From contig JAEOAD010000015.1 in NCBI GenBank assembly GCA_036365145.1, positions 7,371,501 through 7,435,500 on the forward strand: a DNA stretch of 64,000 bases. The letters are read 5' to 3'. The position numbers and the translations under genes are program-made. The notes under the pieces are model-generated. The model was not told where the DNA came from, did not search any database, and saw only the letters and a list, made by a program, of their open reading frames with translations. Shown here in pieces: positions 32,932 to 44,975 of the stretch (the stretch's first letter is position 1; every line of letters starts with the position of its first letter). This stretch comes from Orientallactaga sibirica. Lineage: Eukaryota; Chordata; Mammalia; Rodentia; Dipodidae.

Positions 32932-33142
32932 GGGCTTAGCGGTTAAGGCATTTGCCTGTGAAGCCAAAGGATCCAGGTTTGATTCTCCAGGACCCACGTA
33001 AACCAGATGCACAAGGGGCATATGCATCTGGAGTTCGTTTGCAATGGCTAGAGGTCCTGGCATGCCCAATCTCTCTCTGTCTGCCTCTTTTCTATCTCTC
33101 TCTCTCTCTGCTTGCAAATAAATAAATAAAAATTTTAAAACA
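32932..33142 (+). mobile_element. tRNA-type SINE
   Basis: Head GGGCTTAGCGGTTAAGGCAT, GGTTTGATTCTCC, body GCATCTGGAGTTCGTTTGCA, CT-rich stretch and CAAATAAATAAATAAAAA tail. The first 14 bases of the head are diverged. Confidence 0.92.
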
Positions 33143-33187
33143 TCATCTCTTCTAATTCACATGAAGAAATAAGATATGTTTTCAGAT

Positions 33188-33424
33188 ACTTTAAAAATAT
33201 TTTATTTATTTAATTTTTGATAGAGAGAGAGAAAGAGAAACAGAGAGAAAGAGGAAGGCAGAGAGTGGGTATGGGCACACCAGGGCCTGTTGCCACTGCA
33301 AGTGAACTCCAGAAGCATGCACCATTTTGTGCAACTGGATTTACATGGGTACTGGGGAATTGAACCTGGGCCATCAGGCTTTGCAAGTTAATACCTTTAA
33401 CCACTGAGTAATGTCTCTAGCCCT
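33188..33424 (-). mobile_element. tRNA-type SINE, antisense
   Basis: Tail ATTTTATTTATTTAATTTTT, long GA-rich tract, body GTGAACTCCAGAAGCATGCA and head TTTAACCACTGAGTAATGTC. It lies only about 45 bases from a sense copy, so the two could pair as an inverted repeat. Confidence 0.92.
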
Positions 33425-33597
33425 ATTTTTTTAAAATGGATTTAAGTGTTTCAAGAGTACTCAGTTTGGTAGTTCAGATGGCAGGGCCACTATGAAGAGA
33501 TCCAGCTTGCTGGGCTGAGGGGGACTAAGCACTGGCTGCTAGCGATGTTTGTGGACAGAGGCCCAAGTACTTCTGTGTCATTTTGGATGCATAGGTG

Positions 33598-33960
33598 TAT
33601 TAGTTACTTTTGCACTGCTGTGACCAAAATATCTAACAGTTACAACTTAAGGGAGAAAAGGTTTATTTTGGTTCATTGTTTCAGAGGGCTCCAGTCCATT
33701 CTTGTGGGTAAGACATGGCAGAGAGGCTCTATGTCACTGGGAGTGTGTGGCAGAAGTGACTTACATCTTGGTGGACCAGGAAGCAGAAACTGAAGCCAGA
33801 ACCAGGGGTGGAAAATAGCTTTAAAAGCTCTACCCCTGGTGATCCACTTCTGCCATCTGTGTACATCCTTAAGGCTCCACAGTCTTCACCATACTGCCAC
33901 AAGCCAACATTCAAAACATGAGCCTCTGGGAGGCATTTCAGAGTCAAAACAGAGCAAGTG
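33598..33960 (-). mobile_element. MT-like LTR, antisense
   Basis: GTATTAGTTACTTTTGCACT, CTGTGACCAAAATATC, then AACTTAAGGGAGAAAAGGTT and TATTTTGGTTCATTGTTTCA, with a right end AACATTCAAAACATGAGCCT. Same broad family as the copies at 25.1, 52.0, 55.3 and 58.8 kb. Confidence 0.72.
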
Positions 33961-33984
33961 AGGTGCACTGGCAATTGCCAGCAG

Positions 33985-34285
33985 TGTGTGTGGGAACATG
34001 CAGCCATCAAGCACACATAATGTGGCTAGTCTTAATTAAGATGTGGTATACCTTCCAGAACATACTCCAGATTTAAATGACATACTACAAAAGAAAGAAT
34101 ATGTGAAATATCATAACAGCTTTTATATAGGTCATATGCTAAAAGGAATAGTATTTTAAATACACTAGGATAAGCAAAATATGTGTTAAAATAAACACAT
34201 TTTATCTGTTTTGGTTTTCTCTTAAAGCATGGCTACTAAGAAATCTAAAATTTTATATGGCTTGGATTTTTATGCTTTAGACCAT
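33985..34285. mobile_element. Ancient hAT-like DNA transposon relic
   Basis: The series TCAAGCACACATAATGTGGC, TAGTCTTAATTAAGATGTGG, CCAGATTTAAATGACATACT, GTTAAAATAAACACATTTTA and CATGGCTACTAAGAAATCTA follows a well-known eutherian non-autonomous hAT element, in which AATGTGGCTAGT and GTGGCTACTAGAAAATTTAA are hallmarks. I am not sure of its formal family name. Confidence 0.55.
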
Positions 34286-35821
34286 CCAAGTCTGAGTTCT
34301 CTGATGCACAAGGAGGGTTATGGGGGTTATGAACTACAAAAGGATAGAGACTGACCTTAAGCTGACATCAAATCTTAGAAAACTGATGGGGCCAGGGACC
34401 TGGAAGGACGTGCTGTGGGCTGTGTATCTTCTTAGAATAGGTATCTTTTAGTAACTTGTTCTGAAATAGACTGAAATAAGTTTTTTTTTGTTTTGTTTTT
34501 TAATATCAACTCCTATCTTCAGCCCTGGGCTGGCGTAAAATCACACACATCTTTCTGAGGGCTTGGGCCTTCTGCAGATGCAGTTCTGCAAGAGTGAAGG
34601 GAGTTAATTTGCCCACTTGAGGCTTCATTGTCTTTACTATTTTTGCAAGCTGGGTTTCTCTCATTGAGAAACTGACCTGCAAGAATTCTCAAACTGGTTC
34701 TTCATTGCAAGCTGGATGCACTGACCAGATGACTGAAGCTATCCATATGCTACATATGAAGTGGGTAGTGTTTACTAGATAGTTAACCTAACCAAGAACA
34801 CATGAAAGTCCTCTATTCATTATGCAGCTTATTATCTAACTTAACTTGCATCCCCGTTTGGAGTGTAATTGATGAATCTGTTAGAAACTCTGATTTAGAG
34901 AAATTGCTCCCTCAGGACTCTCCACTGCCCATTGTTCTATCTTTATTGTCATGGCTTCATTTTGTGACAAACACATCTTTCTACAGTGTCTCATACTTCT
35001 CTATGGTTTGTACTAGTATGTGTCAGAAAAATCATTTTGAGACTCTTTAGTCTCACAAAATATGACTTCTCAGGGTCATATTTATGTTGGTCTTTATCAA
35101 ATGCACTTGACCAGCTCTACTGGCACTACTTCTTATCCAGACAGGAGTTTTCTTTTCTCAGTAAGACATCAGCAAGATGTCTATGTAGCTGTCTGATGTA
35201 GAGTTTAGAAATGGCTGTTGTCTCCTCTGTTTTGCAGGGTCCTTTTGTTTTACCATGGCAGAGTTCAGAGTTCTACAACTGACAGATTCAATAGATCTGA
35301 AATGTCTCTTCTACTGCAGGGAAATAACCCACATAACCATCTTCTTAGGTACATGAAACAGCAGCCACCATCCACACTATGATTTGAGGGAATTCTGATG
35401 AACTTCCTATTAGAAAGAACTTTACCATGAATCTTCTGAATACATCCCAAAGTTCAAGAATCCTTTTTTTCAGTAGAATTGTCCTTGACAGTTATCTAAG
35501 TGGGGTGAGTTATGAACAGCAAGGATGATTAGGTATTCTTTTCTTTCTCTGGCTCAGGCAACCTTTAGGGGACTAACTGCTCAGCAGACAAAGGAGCCCT
35601 TGATATGTAATTCAAAATAAAAAAAATAGTACTACTTTAAAATAAGCATATGAAGGAATAAAATTCTTCTCATTCCTCCAACATGATGACTTGGAGCATT
35701 TTTGAGACATTTCAAATGTTGAATCTTTCCAGTGCATATTTGGTTCTCTTCTTTGACTGGTGCTTTGATTATGGCTTTGATTGGATCATGGGGGCCCCAT
35801 CAGTGGTATAAGGGTGCTAAT
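34286..35821. other. Unique non-coding sequence
   Basis: No recognised repeats. Overlapping frames at 34802-35201 are unsupported. Confidence 0.4.
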
Positions 35822-36187
35822 GATGATGATAGTTTGAGTAGTAAATATCTCCCTTAGACACCTATGTTGAGCACTTGGTCTCCAGCTAGTGGCGCTATTT
35901 TGGAAGAATCGGGAAACTTTAGTAAGTGAGGCCCTAGTTGGAGGAAGTAGGTCAGTGGGAGCATGTGTTTAGACACCCCTAGTCCCTTCCTCATTCTTTG
36001 CTACATGTCCTTTATGAGGTGAATAACCTCTCCCACACACTCCTACCTCCATGATGTTGTGTCTCAGAACTGATGGAACCAAGGACTATAGACTGAAACC
36101 TCTGAAATTGTGAACCAAAATAAATCCTTCCTCCTTTTAAGCTGCTTCTGTAAGGTGTTTTGTAAGTGCCTGAGAGAAATGAGCATT
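35822..36187 (+). mobile_element. MT-like LTR (ERVL-MaLR type)
   Basis: ATAGTTTGAGTAGTAAATAT, CTTGGTCTCCAGCTAGTGGC, GGAGGAAGTAGGTCAGTGGG, then GGACTATAGACTGAAACCTC, GTGAACCAAAATAAATCC and TTCCTCCTTTTAAGCTGC follow rodent MTD/MTE-like LTRs in order. AATAAA supplies the former polyadenylation signal. Confidence 0.78.
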
Positions 36188-36563
36188 CAGAGGAGGGATT
36201 GCAAATGCCCCTGGTAGTCTCTGGTCCTGCATCTTAGAATTCCTCTGTCACAGTCTTTCTCTTTCTATGTTGTCTTTAGTAATACACACCAGAACAACTG
36301 TTATGGACTCAGTGCCTACAGACAGCAGAACCTTAGTCTATCCTGACCAGCATCTTTGTTTTTGAGTGGTCCTAAATAATTCAGTCTGCTGAGGACTGGC
36401 AATAGGAGCCTGGGACCCAATGGTCTCTCAAGAATATATTAGCACAGAAAAAGTATGTAGCAGGTTCTCCTTGAGCAGGGCTTGGTATATGCTGATTGAA
36501 TGAATGAAAACCCATTATAGTTTCAGACCATACAACATCCTCTTCAACCACACATTAGGAGAG
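36188..36563. other. Unique non-coding sequence
   Basis: Nothing recognised. TCAAACCTTTT at 36564-36574 is the left target duplication of the next element. Confidence 0.4.
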
Positions 36564-36574
36564 TCAAACCTTTT

Positions 36575-37646
36575 AATTTTTTCAATCTTTAAAAAATATT
36601 TTTATTATGTATATAGTATATATACAGCCATGATGTATCATTGTTAGCCTTCTCCCTGTCCTCCCCCCATGGGTAATGTGAGTCTTGCCTTATGGGGGTA
36701 GCCATCAGTTATGTGGGAGAGGCAATGACTCTGTGTATAGTGACCCAACTCATGGCTCTAACAATCTTTCTTCTCCCTCTTCCATGAATTTCCCTGAGCC
36801 ATGTTGAGTTCATTTTAGGTCTATTTCAGTGACGAGGTTTTATAAGTCTCTGTGTCTCTGGATATCTGACTTGATAGAGGTTGAGAGTTCTTTGTGTCTA
36901 TCTCCTTCACCCTTGTGCTGATACCAGGTTCCAATAAAGCAGCACTTTGGTCATTTCCCCTATAACTCAATGGCTTTATCTGGTGCCCTGTTGAGGTGAG
37001 ATGGGCTGATTCTCTCCTCAGGTTCTGTGTCCATCTGAAAGAGAGAAGCAGATTCTCCAATGGAGAGTGAGGCCAGTGCAAGATATATGGATAACCATTA
37101 TTATTTTGGAGAGAATTTAATAAGTGTAGGCCCTCTTGTATCCCACTATTGGTGGAAGCTTGATATTGGAGAGTGGGCTCGTTTTTAGATATGGTTCTGA
37201 CTTGTTTCCTGTTTCCAGGTATGGGTTCCAGTCCACTGAGCAGATCCGTTAGCCAAATCTAGAGCAATTGGTAACCCACCATGGCTGTGTGCCACTACTG
37301 CACTTGTGTGAACATCACGTCAGGTTTTTTGCTGCTGAGTAGCTTAGACCACAAGTTGCTTAGACAGATGTTGGTCATTTCCCCCCAGTCACTTATTTAG
37401 TGCCTTCTGGCACTAGACAAGCTAACTGTCTGGGGACTGACTCTCTTCCAGATTCCAGCCATGTCTCTCCATGTTCCATCCAAATAGCATATGGTGTCTT
37501 TGGCAGTAGGGTCTTACCAATAACCTTTGGTGAGTCATCAAGTACTCTGACAGAAATCTGTCTTCTTTTGGGAAACCTTGTAGGTCTCACTGATCAACAG
37601 CTCATTGTGGATGTTAAGCACATGCTGGTACTGGGAATTATCATCA

Positions 37647-37648
<2 letters not shown>
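36575..37648 (-). mobile_element. L1 3'UTR, antisense, 3' part of a B4/L1 chimera
   Basis: On the minus strand it runs from TTCCCAGTACCAGCATGTG through GAGCTGTTGATCAGTGAGAC and TGTCTAGTGCCAG to an A-rich tail (AATAAAAATATTTTTTAAAG). Matching blocks occur in order in the 3'UTR of the 9.6-13.8 kb L1 (GAGCTGTTGATCGAAGAGAC, TGTCTAGTGCTGG). Its 5' side joins the tail of a B4 SINE, and the shared duplication TCAAACCTTTT encloses both. Confidence 0.82.

Positions 37649-37693
<45 letters not shown>
37649..37693 (+). repeat. (TG)n microsatellite
   Basis: About 22 TG units, derived from the CA-rich tail of the antisense B4. It forms the junction between B4 and L1 parts of the chimera. Confidence 0.96.
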
Positions 37694-37694
<1 letters not shown>

Positions 37695-37953
37695 ATGAGT
37701 TCCTTGACATGTGTGTGTGAAGGTCCAGATCATAACTTCCTTCCACTTGGCTTGAGACAGGTCCTCTCTTACTGTTTTTGTCTCCCAGACAGCTCAACTA
37801 GCTGGATCCTCCTGACTGATTCCATTGCTTTAAGAGCAATAGAATTACAGATGGGTACACCACTGTGCCTCTGGCTTTACATGGGTACTGGAGTTCTGAA
37901 CTCTGGTTGGTACAGCAAATACCTTTAACCATTGAGCAATCTCCTTGGCCCTC
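37649..37953 (-). mobile_element. B4-type SINE, antisense, 5' part of a B4/L1 chimera
   Basis: The CA-rich tail has become a pure TG run (37649-37693) in plus orientation. Then come AGACAGGTCCTCTCTTACTG, CTAGCTGGATCCTCCTGACT, ATTACAGATGGGTACACCAC and the head ATTGAGCAATCTCCTTGGCC. The SINE's own 5' end coincides with the outer border of the insertion, next to TCAAACCTTTT at 37954-37964, which matches 36564-36574. Confidence 0.75.
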
Positions 37954-37964
37954 TCAAACCTTTT

Positions 37965-38878
37965 CCAGAAATGAGAATACATGCCAAATATTTATTTATC
38001 TATTAGATTTTTAGAGCAGTATCCTTCATCCTAAAACCTCAGGGTGCATTCAAGTAAAATTACAAATAATTAAAATCTTTTGAAAAACACATAAAACTTT
38101 TAAAAACAAAAATGATATTTTATGGTTAATAAAGCTAGAATATAGGCATGATTATAATGCTATATAACCGTGTATGCAATTATTACATAAATAATATATA
38201 ATCATCCTAATAAACCATGTAATTTCAGTCACTCCTTCCCCTAAAGCTTCTCTATTTATAGGCCTGATGTGGTTGGCAGGGGGGCAAAGATAGATTGTGT
38301 GGGGGGGTATGAGGATTAAGCACAGTGTGTAACTTGGAAGGGCCTGTGTGGTTTACTAATTTAAGAGTCTGTATCTGAACTGAATGCAGATAATCAGCTT
38401 TGGGCTCAGAGGTGCCCTTAAAGAAATTTCTTGGAACCTGTAAGCTGGTTCTTCTTCATACTTTGTACCACCTAACCTGCTTCTTAGTTTGACCTTCATG
38501 CCTACTGTTCCTTCCTCTTATACTATCTGTACCCCAAACACACATGAGGAGGAAGCCCCTTTTTTCTCTGCTTTTCCACCTGCAACTAATGCCTGGGGAG
38601 CCACTGTTTCCTCCCTAGCCAACAGCCCTGGTTGCTGTGCCATTCCTGCAAGACAGATTGGCCCATAATCTAGTGGCATCTCATCCTTCACTCATTTACT
38701 ATGGATGCTGTTCTTGCTCCTCTTTAATCTACATTTCTCCAAAGTCAAGGACAGGATGACCCTCTTCTTTGCATTTCAACTGTGCCTCGTTTTCTCTGGT
38801 TGAGGGGGCATGTGGTCTAAAGAAGGCAGGAGACATACCAGGGAGGAGACACACTTACTGCAAGTCACAATCTCCTTA
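37965..38878. other. Unique non-coding sequence
   Basis: AT-rich to 38240, then balanced. No recognised element or frame. Confidence 0.4.
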
Positions 38879-39022
38879 GAGCAGTACTTCTCACACTTGA
38901 GTGAATGAAATGGGATCCCACGTAGGCTGATTAAACACTCATTTCTCTACCTTTTAACTCTTTCCCCATGATGCATTCTCATTCATGAGACCCATAGCTC
39001 AATAATCTGCACTGTTAATAAG
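38879..39022 (+). mobile_element. MER5-like hAT-Charlie relic (tentative)
   Basis: AGCAGTACTTCTCACACTTG at the left and CAATAATCTGCACTGTTAAT at the right recall the MER5A start (CAGTGGTTCTCAAACTTGAG) and middle (GAGAATTTGCATTTCTAACA). The L1 that follows may have cut it short. Confidence 0.45.
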
Positions 39023-39029
39023 TTTATAC

Positions 39030-40847
39030 TACATTGAGATTCCATCTCACTTGTGTTAGAATGGCTGTCATCAAAAAGTTAATTGACAACAATTGCTACA
39101 GAATGTGGACAAAGAGTAACCCTCACCAACTGTTGGTGGGAGGGCATACTTGTTCAGCCATAATGGAAATGAGTATGGAGGGTCCTCAAAAATCTAAAAA
39201 ATAGATCTACCATTTATCTAGCTATACCACTCTTTCACACACACCCTAAAGACTCTTCCCTTTATTATGGAGACCGTTCTTTCATGTTTGTTGCTACTCT
39301 ATTCATAATAGGTAGGAAATGGAGTCAGCCCAGATGCCCATCAACTGATGAATGGATACTGAAGATGTGGTACAGATACACAATGAAATTCTACTCGGTG
39401 ATAGCAAATAAGTAATGAAATTTTCAGGAAAATGGATCAACCTGGAAAAATCATGCTAAGTGAGGTTATACAGGCTCAGAGACACAAATACTGATATCAT
39501 CTCTCATTTGCAGACCCCAGCATAGAATAGTTTGATTTGTTTATAAGTTGCAGTAAGCATCAGTAGTATTGGTAAGGAAACAAATGAGGCTTGAGAGGGG
39601 AAATAGGAAGGGATAAGAGGAGGGTGACAAGCAAGTGGAGGGATAGAATATGGGAGTGGGATGGAAGGGTTTGGGGGAGACAGGAGTTAGGGAGGGAGGG
39701 GAATGGGGAGACACAAAACTAATGAGGGCATGAATCAGTGCAATAGAAACCTTCCTTTTGGTTAGCTAATTAAAAAATATAACTCTTTAGAGAGAGAGGG
39801 AGAGACCAAGACCCATGGGACCCTCAAAATAATTCAGTCCATTGCCAATTCTTAGTTACCCACCAGAAATGAAGAAACCACAGGCTGTGGTTGCAGGACA
39901 TTGAGAGATCATTCTGGAACTGAGATGGAAGCCAGCGCCCTGCTGGTTATCTCTCATAGTACTGGAAAGTGATATGCAAGCTTCTGGGAGATAATGGTCA
40001 CCAACAGCAGGAAGAGGCTGTGGATCCTGCAAGTTACAAAATCAACCAGCCAGGCCAGGTGTATACACCAGTGCAATAGTAGCACACATATTATAGGGAT
40101 GATCAACTGATCTCACGGGATGTGAGGCCCACTCAGTGGGAGGGAAATCCCTGAGAACCAAGTCAGAAGCCTATGGCTTAGAAGGTCATAGATCATACAG
40201 CAGAGCTTCCACTGCTATTTAGCTAAAAGAAGAGGTCACACCCATCAAAAAGTCTTTTAGATGTCTATGTTTATCCCCTTTGTTCCATTCTGTTCTCACT
40301 TTTGGCTCAAGAATCTACTTTTTACAGATGTAAGCAAAAACCAAGGAGACCAAAAATCCATAAGTATGACAAGAAAAGAAATCTGATTGCATAGCATGAG
40401 ATGAGTCATCTCTATCAATCTTCCATAGTCCAGGAAACACTACAAAGGAAATGGCAGATTAAATATGAGTGCTGCTCTCACTGCTAGCCTCTTCCAGAGA
40501 GATGGCAATAGACACTGAGGAGACTCAAAACTCATCAAAGCATAAAATTGGAGACTGCTGAGAGCTCAACATTAAAGGAGACTTATAACATCTCATCCAG
40601 GGCTCAGAGAACATTGCCAAAGAGGAGGTAGAAAAATTTTAAGAGCCACAGGGTGGGAAGGTATATTCTGAGCCCCCACACCTCCAGAAACTGATGGGCA
40701 CATTCACAACCCCACAGTGATTACCTATAACCCCACTGAGGAGGCCCCTCAGTGGAATGGTGGTGGGGGAGAGGGAACGTAAGAGTAGAACCTGATGGAA
40801 TATGACCAATTTGCAATATGTTCATTCAATAAAATTCTCAATAAGAA
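39030..40847 (+). mobile_element. 5'-truncated L1, ORF2 C-terminus and long 3'UTR
   Basis: The left part, TGAGATTCCATCTCACTTGT through CAACTGTTGGTGGGAGGGCA and GATGCCCATCAACTGATGAA, is the end of L1 ORF2 and the following region. A purine-rich tract lies near 39590-39720, then about 1.1 kb of 3'UTR resembles that at 12.6-13.77 kb (ACCCCACTGAGGAGGCCCC compare ACCCCACTGAAGAATGACCC). It ends at CAATAAAATTCTCAATAAG with no long A run, so the tail has decayed. Confidence 0.88.
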
Positions 40848-41139
40848 ATGTCCAAAAAGTGTAACAAGTAAACAGTTTAAAAAGAACAAGTATCAACTCT
40901 TGAAATATGTTGGCTAAGTTTGCATCTAAAATGATGTTTGATTAAGGGTTTATAATACTTTTTTTTAGCTCAGAAAATAAAAGCTCCTTATACAAAACAA
41001 TAAGTTTCTAGGTAAGGCTTATGAGGAGACCATACTTTGACAAACATGGGTGTAAAGCAACATTTTAAGAATGTTGTTTCAAGACTGATAGTTTTCAAAC
41101 ATGAAAATAATAGTTATCTCCTACAGTTGTAGCACTTTG

Positions 41140-41285
41140 TTATTTGTAGGATGCTTGGTGAATGCTGTTTACAACGTGCTAATTATAGAGAGATCAAGAG
41201 AATTGCTCAAGGCCCCAGCTGAGAAGTGATGGAGCTGGGATTTGAAGCCAGACCCTCTCCTGCATTACCCAGTGCCTCCCAGAGC
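41140..41285 (-). mobile_element. MIR relic, antisense
   Basis: GAATTGCTCAAGGCCCCAGC, then TGAGAAGTGATGGAGCTGGG and ATTTGAAGCCAGACCCTCTC match antisense MIR (ACTTGCCCAAGGTCACACAG; TAAGTGGCAGAGCTGGGATT; CGAACCCAGGTCTG). Confidence 0.75.
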
Positions 41286-44200
41286 TACTCCACTGCTTCT
41301 TCTTTCTTTGTGGATGGGACTGTTCTGGTGGCATAGATTTTCAAGGATCCTTCATCCAGTGATGCAGACCATGGAACAAAGTGCTCAGTGGCCTCCAGGA
41401 GGGTTGATTGCTCTGTGGGTGCTATAGAATCTGTCATCATAGGCTCTCTTCTTTGATCCATAAAGCACACTATTCTCAAACTGGAAAGGAAACCACACAC
41501 TCATGTACAAGCTGAAGCACCCTCACACATAGTCTCATCTCTGGGGCAGTGAGCAGTATCACTGTTAGGAGACTGAGGCACAGTGAGTTGCGCTGTTGTC
41601 TGCTAGTCCAAGTTTAGAGCCTTTATCTAGGGAGGGCTCTGTGATTTCAGATCAGCTCTGGAAGCCAGAGCTGTCACTCAGATTATTCACCTGAGCTGAG
41701 AATAAGCAGGTCTGTCTTCTAAATCTGCACAGTCTGGGCCACAGAGTACAAGTTACCTCATGTTCACAGGCCTCGGGTAATTGCCATGAACTTGAAAACA
41801 GATATACCAGCAACCTCACTGTTCATCAAGAAAGTCCTATCCTGTCCCTAAATCCTGTCTCTTTGTTTCCAGCTATGTTCCCTGAAGTCTGCATTCACTT
41901 TTGTGGTGAGACAATCTGTTTACAACAGATTTCTTTGTACTGTTAGGACAGAAACACCACACTTGGCTGGCTGTTGGCCAAGGATTCCTCCTTTATAACT
42001 CGTACTATTTTATCCTAATCTCAACTTTTTCATGGAACCTTCCAAGTGCTCAACACCCTCTAGGTCATGGCAGCTGCTTGGTGTTTAGGTCCTGGAATGA
42101 CATTCCTGAAGAAAAGAACAGCTGAGATCTATGTTTTTTGTTACAGTTCTATTTTGTCTTATTTGGAAAATACCAGTAGTGAGTGTCTCAGAGACATCTG
42201 TATTTTCAACAGTGATTCTCATACTACAGAAAAAAAATTCAATCGACAGCTTCTGTGTGAAAAGAGCTTGGGTTGAAAATAATTTGAAATGAGCTACCCA
42301 GTCTGATACCTTCATTATGAAGGGGGTTCTCACAATGTTTCCTTGGCATTGATCATATCTAGGACTCAGAGCTAGTTTTAATTGCCACTGTCACACACTG
42401 TCCTTTCTTGCTTTTCATGGTGCCATGGATGCTGAGCTGTCTGGGCTTCGGTGATGTCTTTTTTAGGGCCTGCTTATCCTTGTGCTCTGCAGGAAGCTAA
42501 AGATCCTTTCAGGAAATGCAGATGCCTCCAACACCAGTTACAAGGGATGGACAATTGATGACCTTGTGGTGGCTAATGTCCTGCAGAGGGCGAGACCAGG
42601 ATTATTCATGGTTTGGTAATTGGCCCTGATCCTGAGATCTTCATCCTGAACAAATACAGGCATCAGGGGGTAGTTACAGATCAATGCAGGGGCATGGAAT
42701 ACACAGACCCCCAGAAAAAAAACAACAGAATCAAAATTGGATTTGTGTTTAGCATGCCTTGTATATCCTGGTCTGGTTATGAATAATTTAGCCTTCCCTA
42801 GACTGAATAGACTATATTTAGCAAGCCCATTTTGCTTATAATATGTCCTATCCTTTTATGAAGACACATAAAGCATAAGAGCTGCTCAGAATTGGGGGTG
42901 ACTTTATTTTGTGGGAGCAAGAGCTCAGAGGCATTGTCACCTGCAGTTTCATACTACCAGGTACCTGGAATTGTTGTGAGCAGAAGTTCTCAGGGCATAC
43001 ATGCAACTGAAAGAACCCACAGGAGTGCATCTTCTCTACCCACAGCAGGGCAGGGCCACATGATATGTTGGTAGCTCCTGCTAGGCATTCTCTCTAGCAG
43101 AGAGTATAGTGAAAAGATGGTGGAGTGCCAAGAGTTTCACTTCTTGTCCCAGGAACAGAGGAAAAAGGATTGTTTGGCTAGATTTAATAGCCTCAGAGGA
43201 TGCTATTAGACACCTGTCAAAAGTGTAGGTAGGCTGAAGAAACCCTTCAGGATATGGTGCAGATTTCTAGGGCAGAAGCAGTAGCTTTCTTCCTTCTCTT
43301 ATTTCTGGAAAAGCAAGGACAAAGGAGCAATTCCTAGGACCCAGGAAGTGGAGCTGTGTGGGGCTGTCTGCTTTGTGAGCCCAGACTTTGCTTAGGAACA
43401 GTCTGTGGTAGCCCCAGAAGGAGGAAAAATAAGAAGGCAGTCATCCCTATTTCTCATCTTTTGAAGGTGTCTCCCTTCCTCATTGGCTGACCCCACCAGA
43501 AACTAGAAGCAAGGGAGCTCCTGACCAAATCCACCTCGGCTAGCCTTCCAGAGAGGGAAGCATGGAGAAAGGGTTAGAGTCAAATGAATGATTTAAATAT
43601 ACCCCATAAATACTTTTTGTAGAGATGTATCTAGTATCAGTGCCCTGGTGTGTGTTACACTGCATTGTCTCTAGAAGGTTACTAACTTGCAAATATCAAC
43701 ATTGAGAAAATGACACACTTATCTATTAGTAGAAGGTCTGAGGGGCTATCAAATGGCTTGGCTGTCACTTGTCTCAGGTATGGGACATGGGATGGGAAGA
43801 TGATAGTAGTCATGACTTAGGCACGGGTGGTTCAGCAGAAAGCAGTCCTGCTTTGTCCTGGTAGGTACTCTGGCCACCTCGATGGAGGAAGGAGAAGGCT
43901 GTGGCTCTGGAAGATGGATTCTCTGGTCTTCTTGTAGAACCTGCCAGCGGCAGATACTTAATCCCTCTGCAGCCCATAACATTATAAAAACTGATAAAGA
44001 GTCTCAGCTGCTCCTCAAACGTCTATTTAAATGCTGGGCAACAAATAAAAGAGTGTTTGTTAAGTTTTTTGGGGTTATTTTCAGTATGTTTGAAGTATAC
44101 CACATGTAAAAATAAAATAATTTGTAATTTCAATTTAACATGGACCTGACCTCCCTGTGCCAGGGAAGGACAGTGATGAGAGAAAAGTTGAAGAAGGAAA

Positions 44201-44444
44201 ATCGATCTGCTTCCCCCATTTTTTTTCCTGGGCAAAATGTGGAAGCAGGCTAGCTATGTTCTTGGCTTCTACCCATGTTCCTTCTGCAATCCCACCTTGC
44301 TCCAGTCCCACTTATGGCCCTGTTGCACCTAAGTGACACTTCCACCAGCATCTTGCAGGCTTTCCCACCCTGTCAATCTGTACTGTTAATGCACAGCTTT
44401 CAGAACTACCATGTGACTAGACTTGGGAAATGGCTAGGAAGTAT
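41286..44444. other. Long repeat-poor non-coding block
   Basis: About 3.2 kb without a repeat I recognise. Part of 42420-42640 (GGAAGCTAAAGATCCTTTCA, GGACAATTGATGACCTTGTG) reads like transcribed sequence, but no continuous frame exists. Frames at 42067-42276, 43749-43982 and 43882-44109 are unsupported. Confidence 0.45.
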
Positions 44445-44975
44445 TTCCATTATCTACTGATGCTCAATAATCTATCTTAAAACTTGATTTAATATGACCA
44501 TCTTTTATTGCCTCATGGGTCTATGGCTCAGGAGTTTGGATAGGGCAAAGTAGAGCTAGTTGCCTATTTGTGTGTACCTCCACCATGTCTGGTTTTTGCC
44601 TTGAAAGGGATCAGAGACTCCCTTGATTCCTGCTTTCTGTTGACTCTGGCAGCTGGCTGGGTTCTCTGGTTCTCTTTCATGTGGCCTCTTCACAAGGCTT
44701 GTTTAGGCTTCCTCACACCATGAGATCTCAGACTTGTGGACTTTGTACCTATGTCTACATTCCTCCAGCGAAGTAGAAGTTGCTGATCCTTCAAAGGTTA
44801 GAATAACAACTGCATAGTCACTCTGCCACATGCCATACTGGTCAAGGCAAGTCCTTTGGACAAAGCATATGCAAAGGGGAGGGAAAAGATGCCACCTTCT
44901 GATGAATGTGGCATGGGTGTCACAGTAGAAGGACTCAGTGGTGGCCATCTTTAGAGATTGTCAAGCTGACTTCAA
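44445..44975 (-). mobile_element. MLT1/MaLR-like LTR relic, antisense
   Basis: CCATTATCTACTGATGCTCA, CTTTTATTGCCTCATGGGTC, CTTTCATGTGGCCTCTTCAC and AGGCTTCCTCACACCATGAG, then CAAGTCCTTTGGACAAAGC. This matches antisense versions of old mammalian MaLR LTRs (TTTATTATCTCTCATGGTTC; CACATGGGCCTCTCCACAGG). Subfamily not assigned. Confidence 0.6.

Noticed and set aside
42420..42640. Possible processed pseudogene
   Set aside because: The wording looks transcribed, but I found no continuous frame, poly(A) tail or target duplication and could not name a parent gene.
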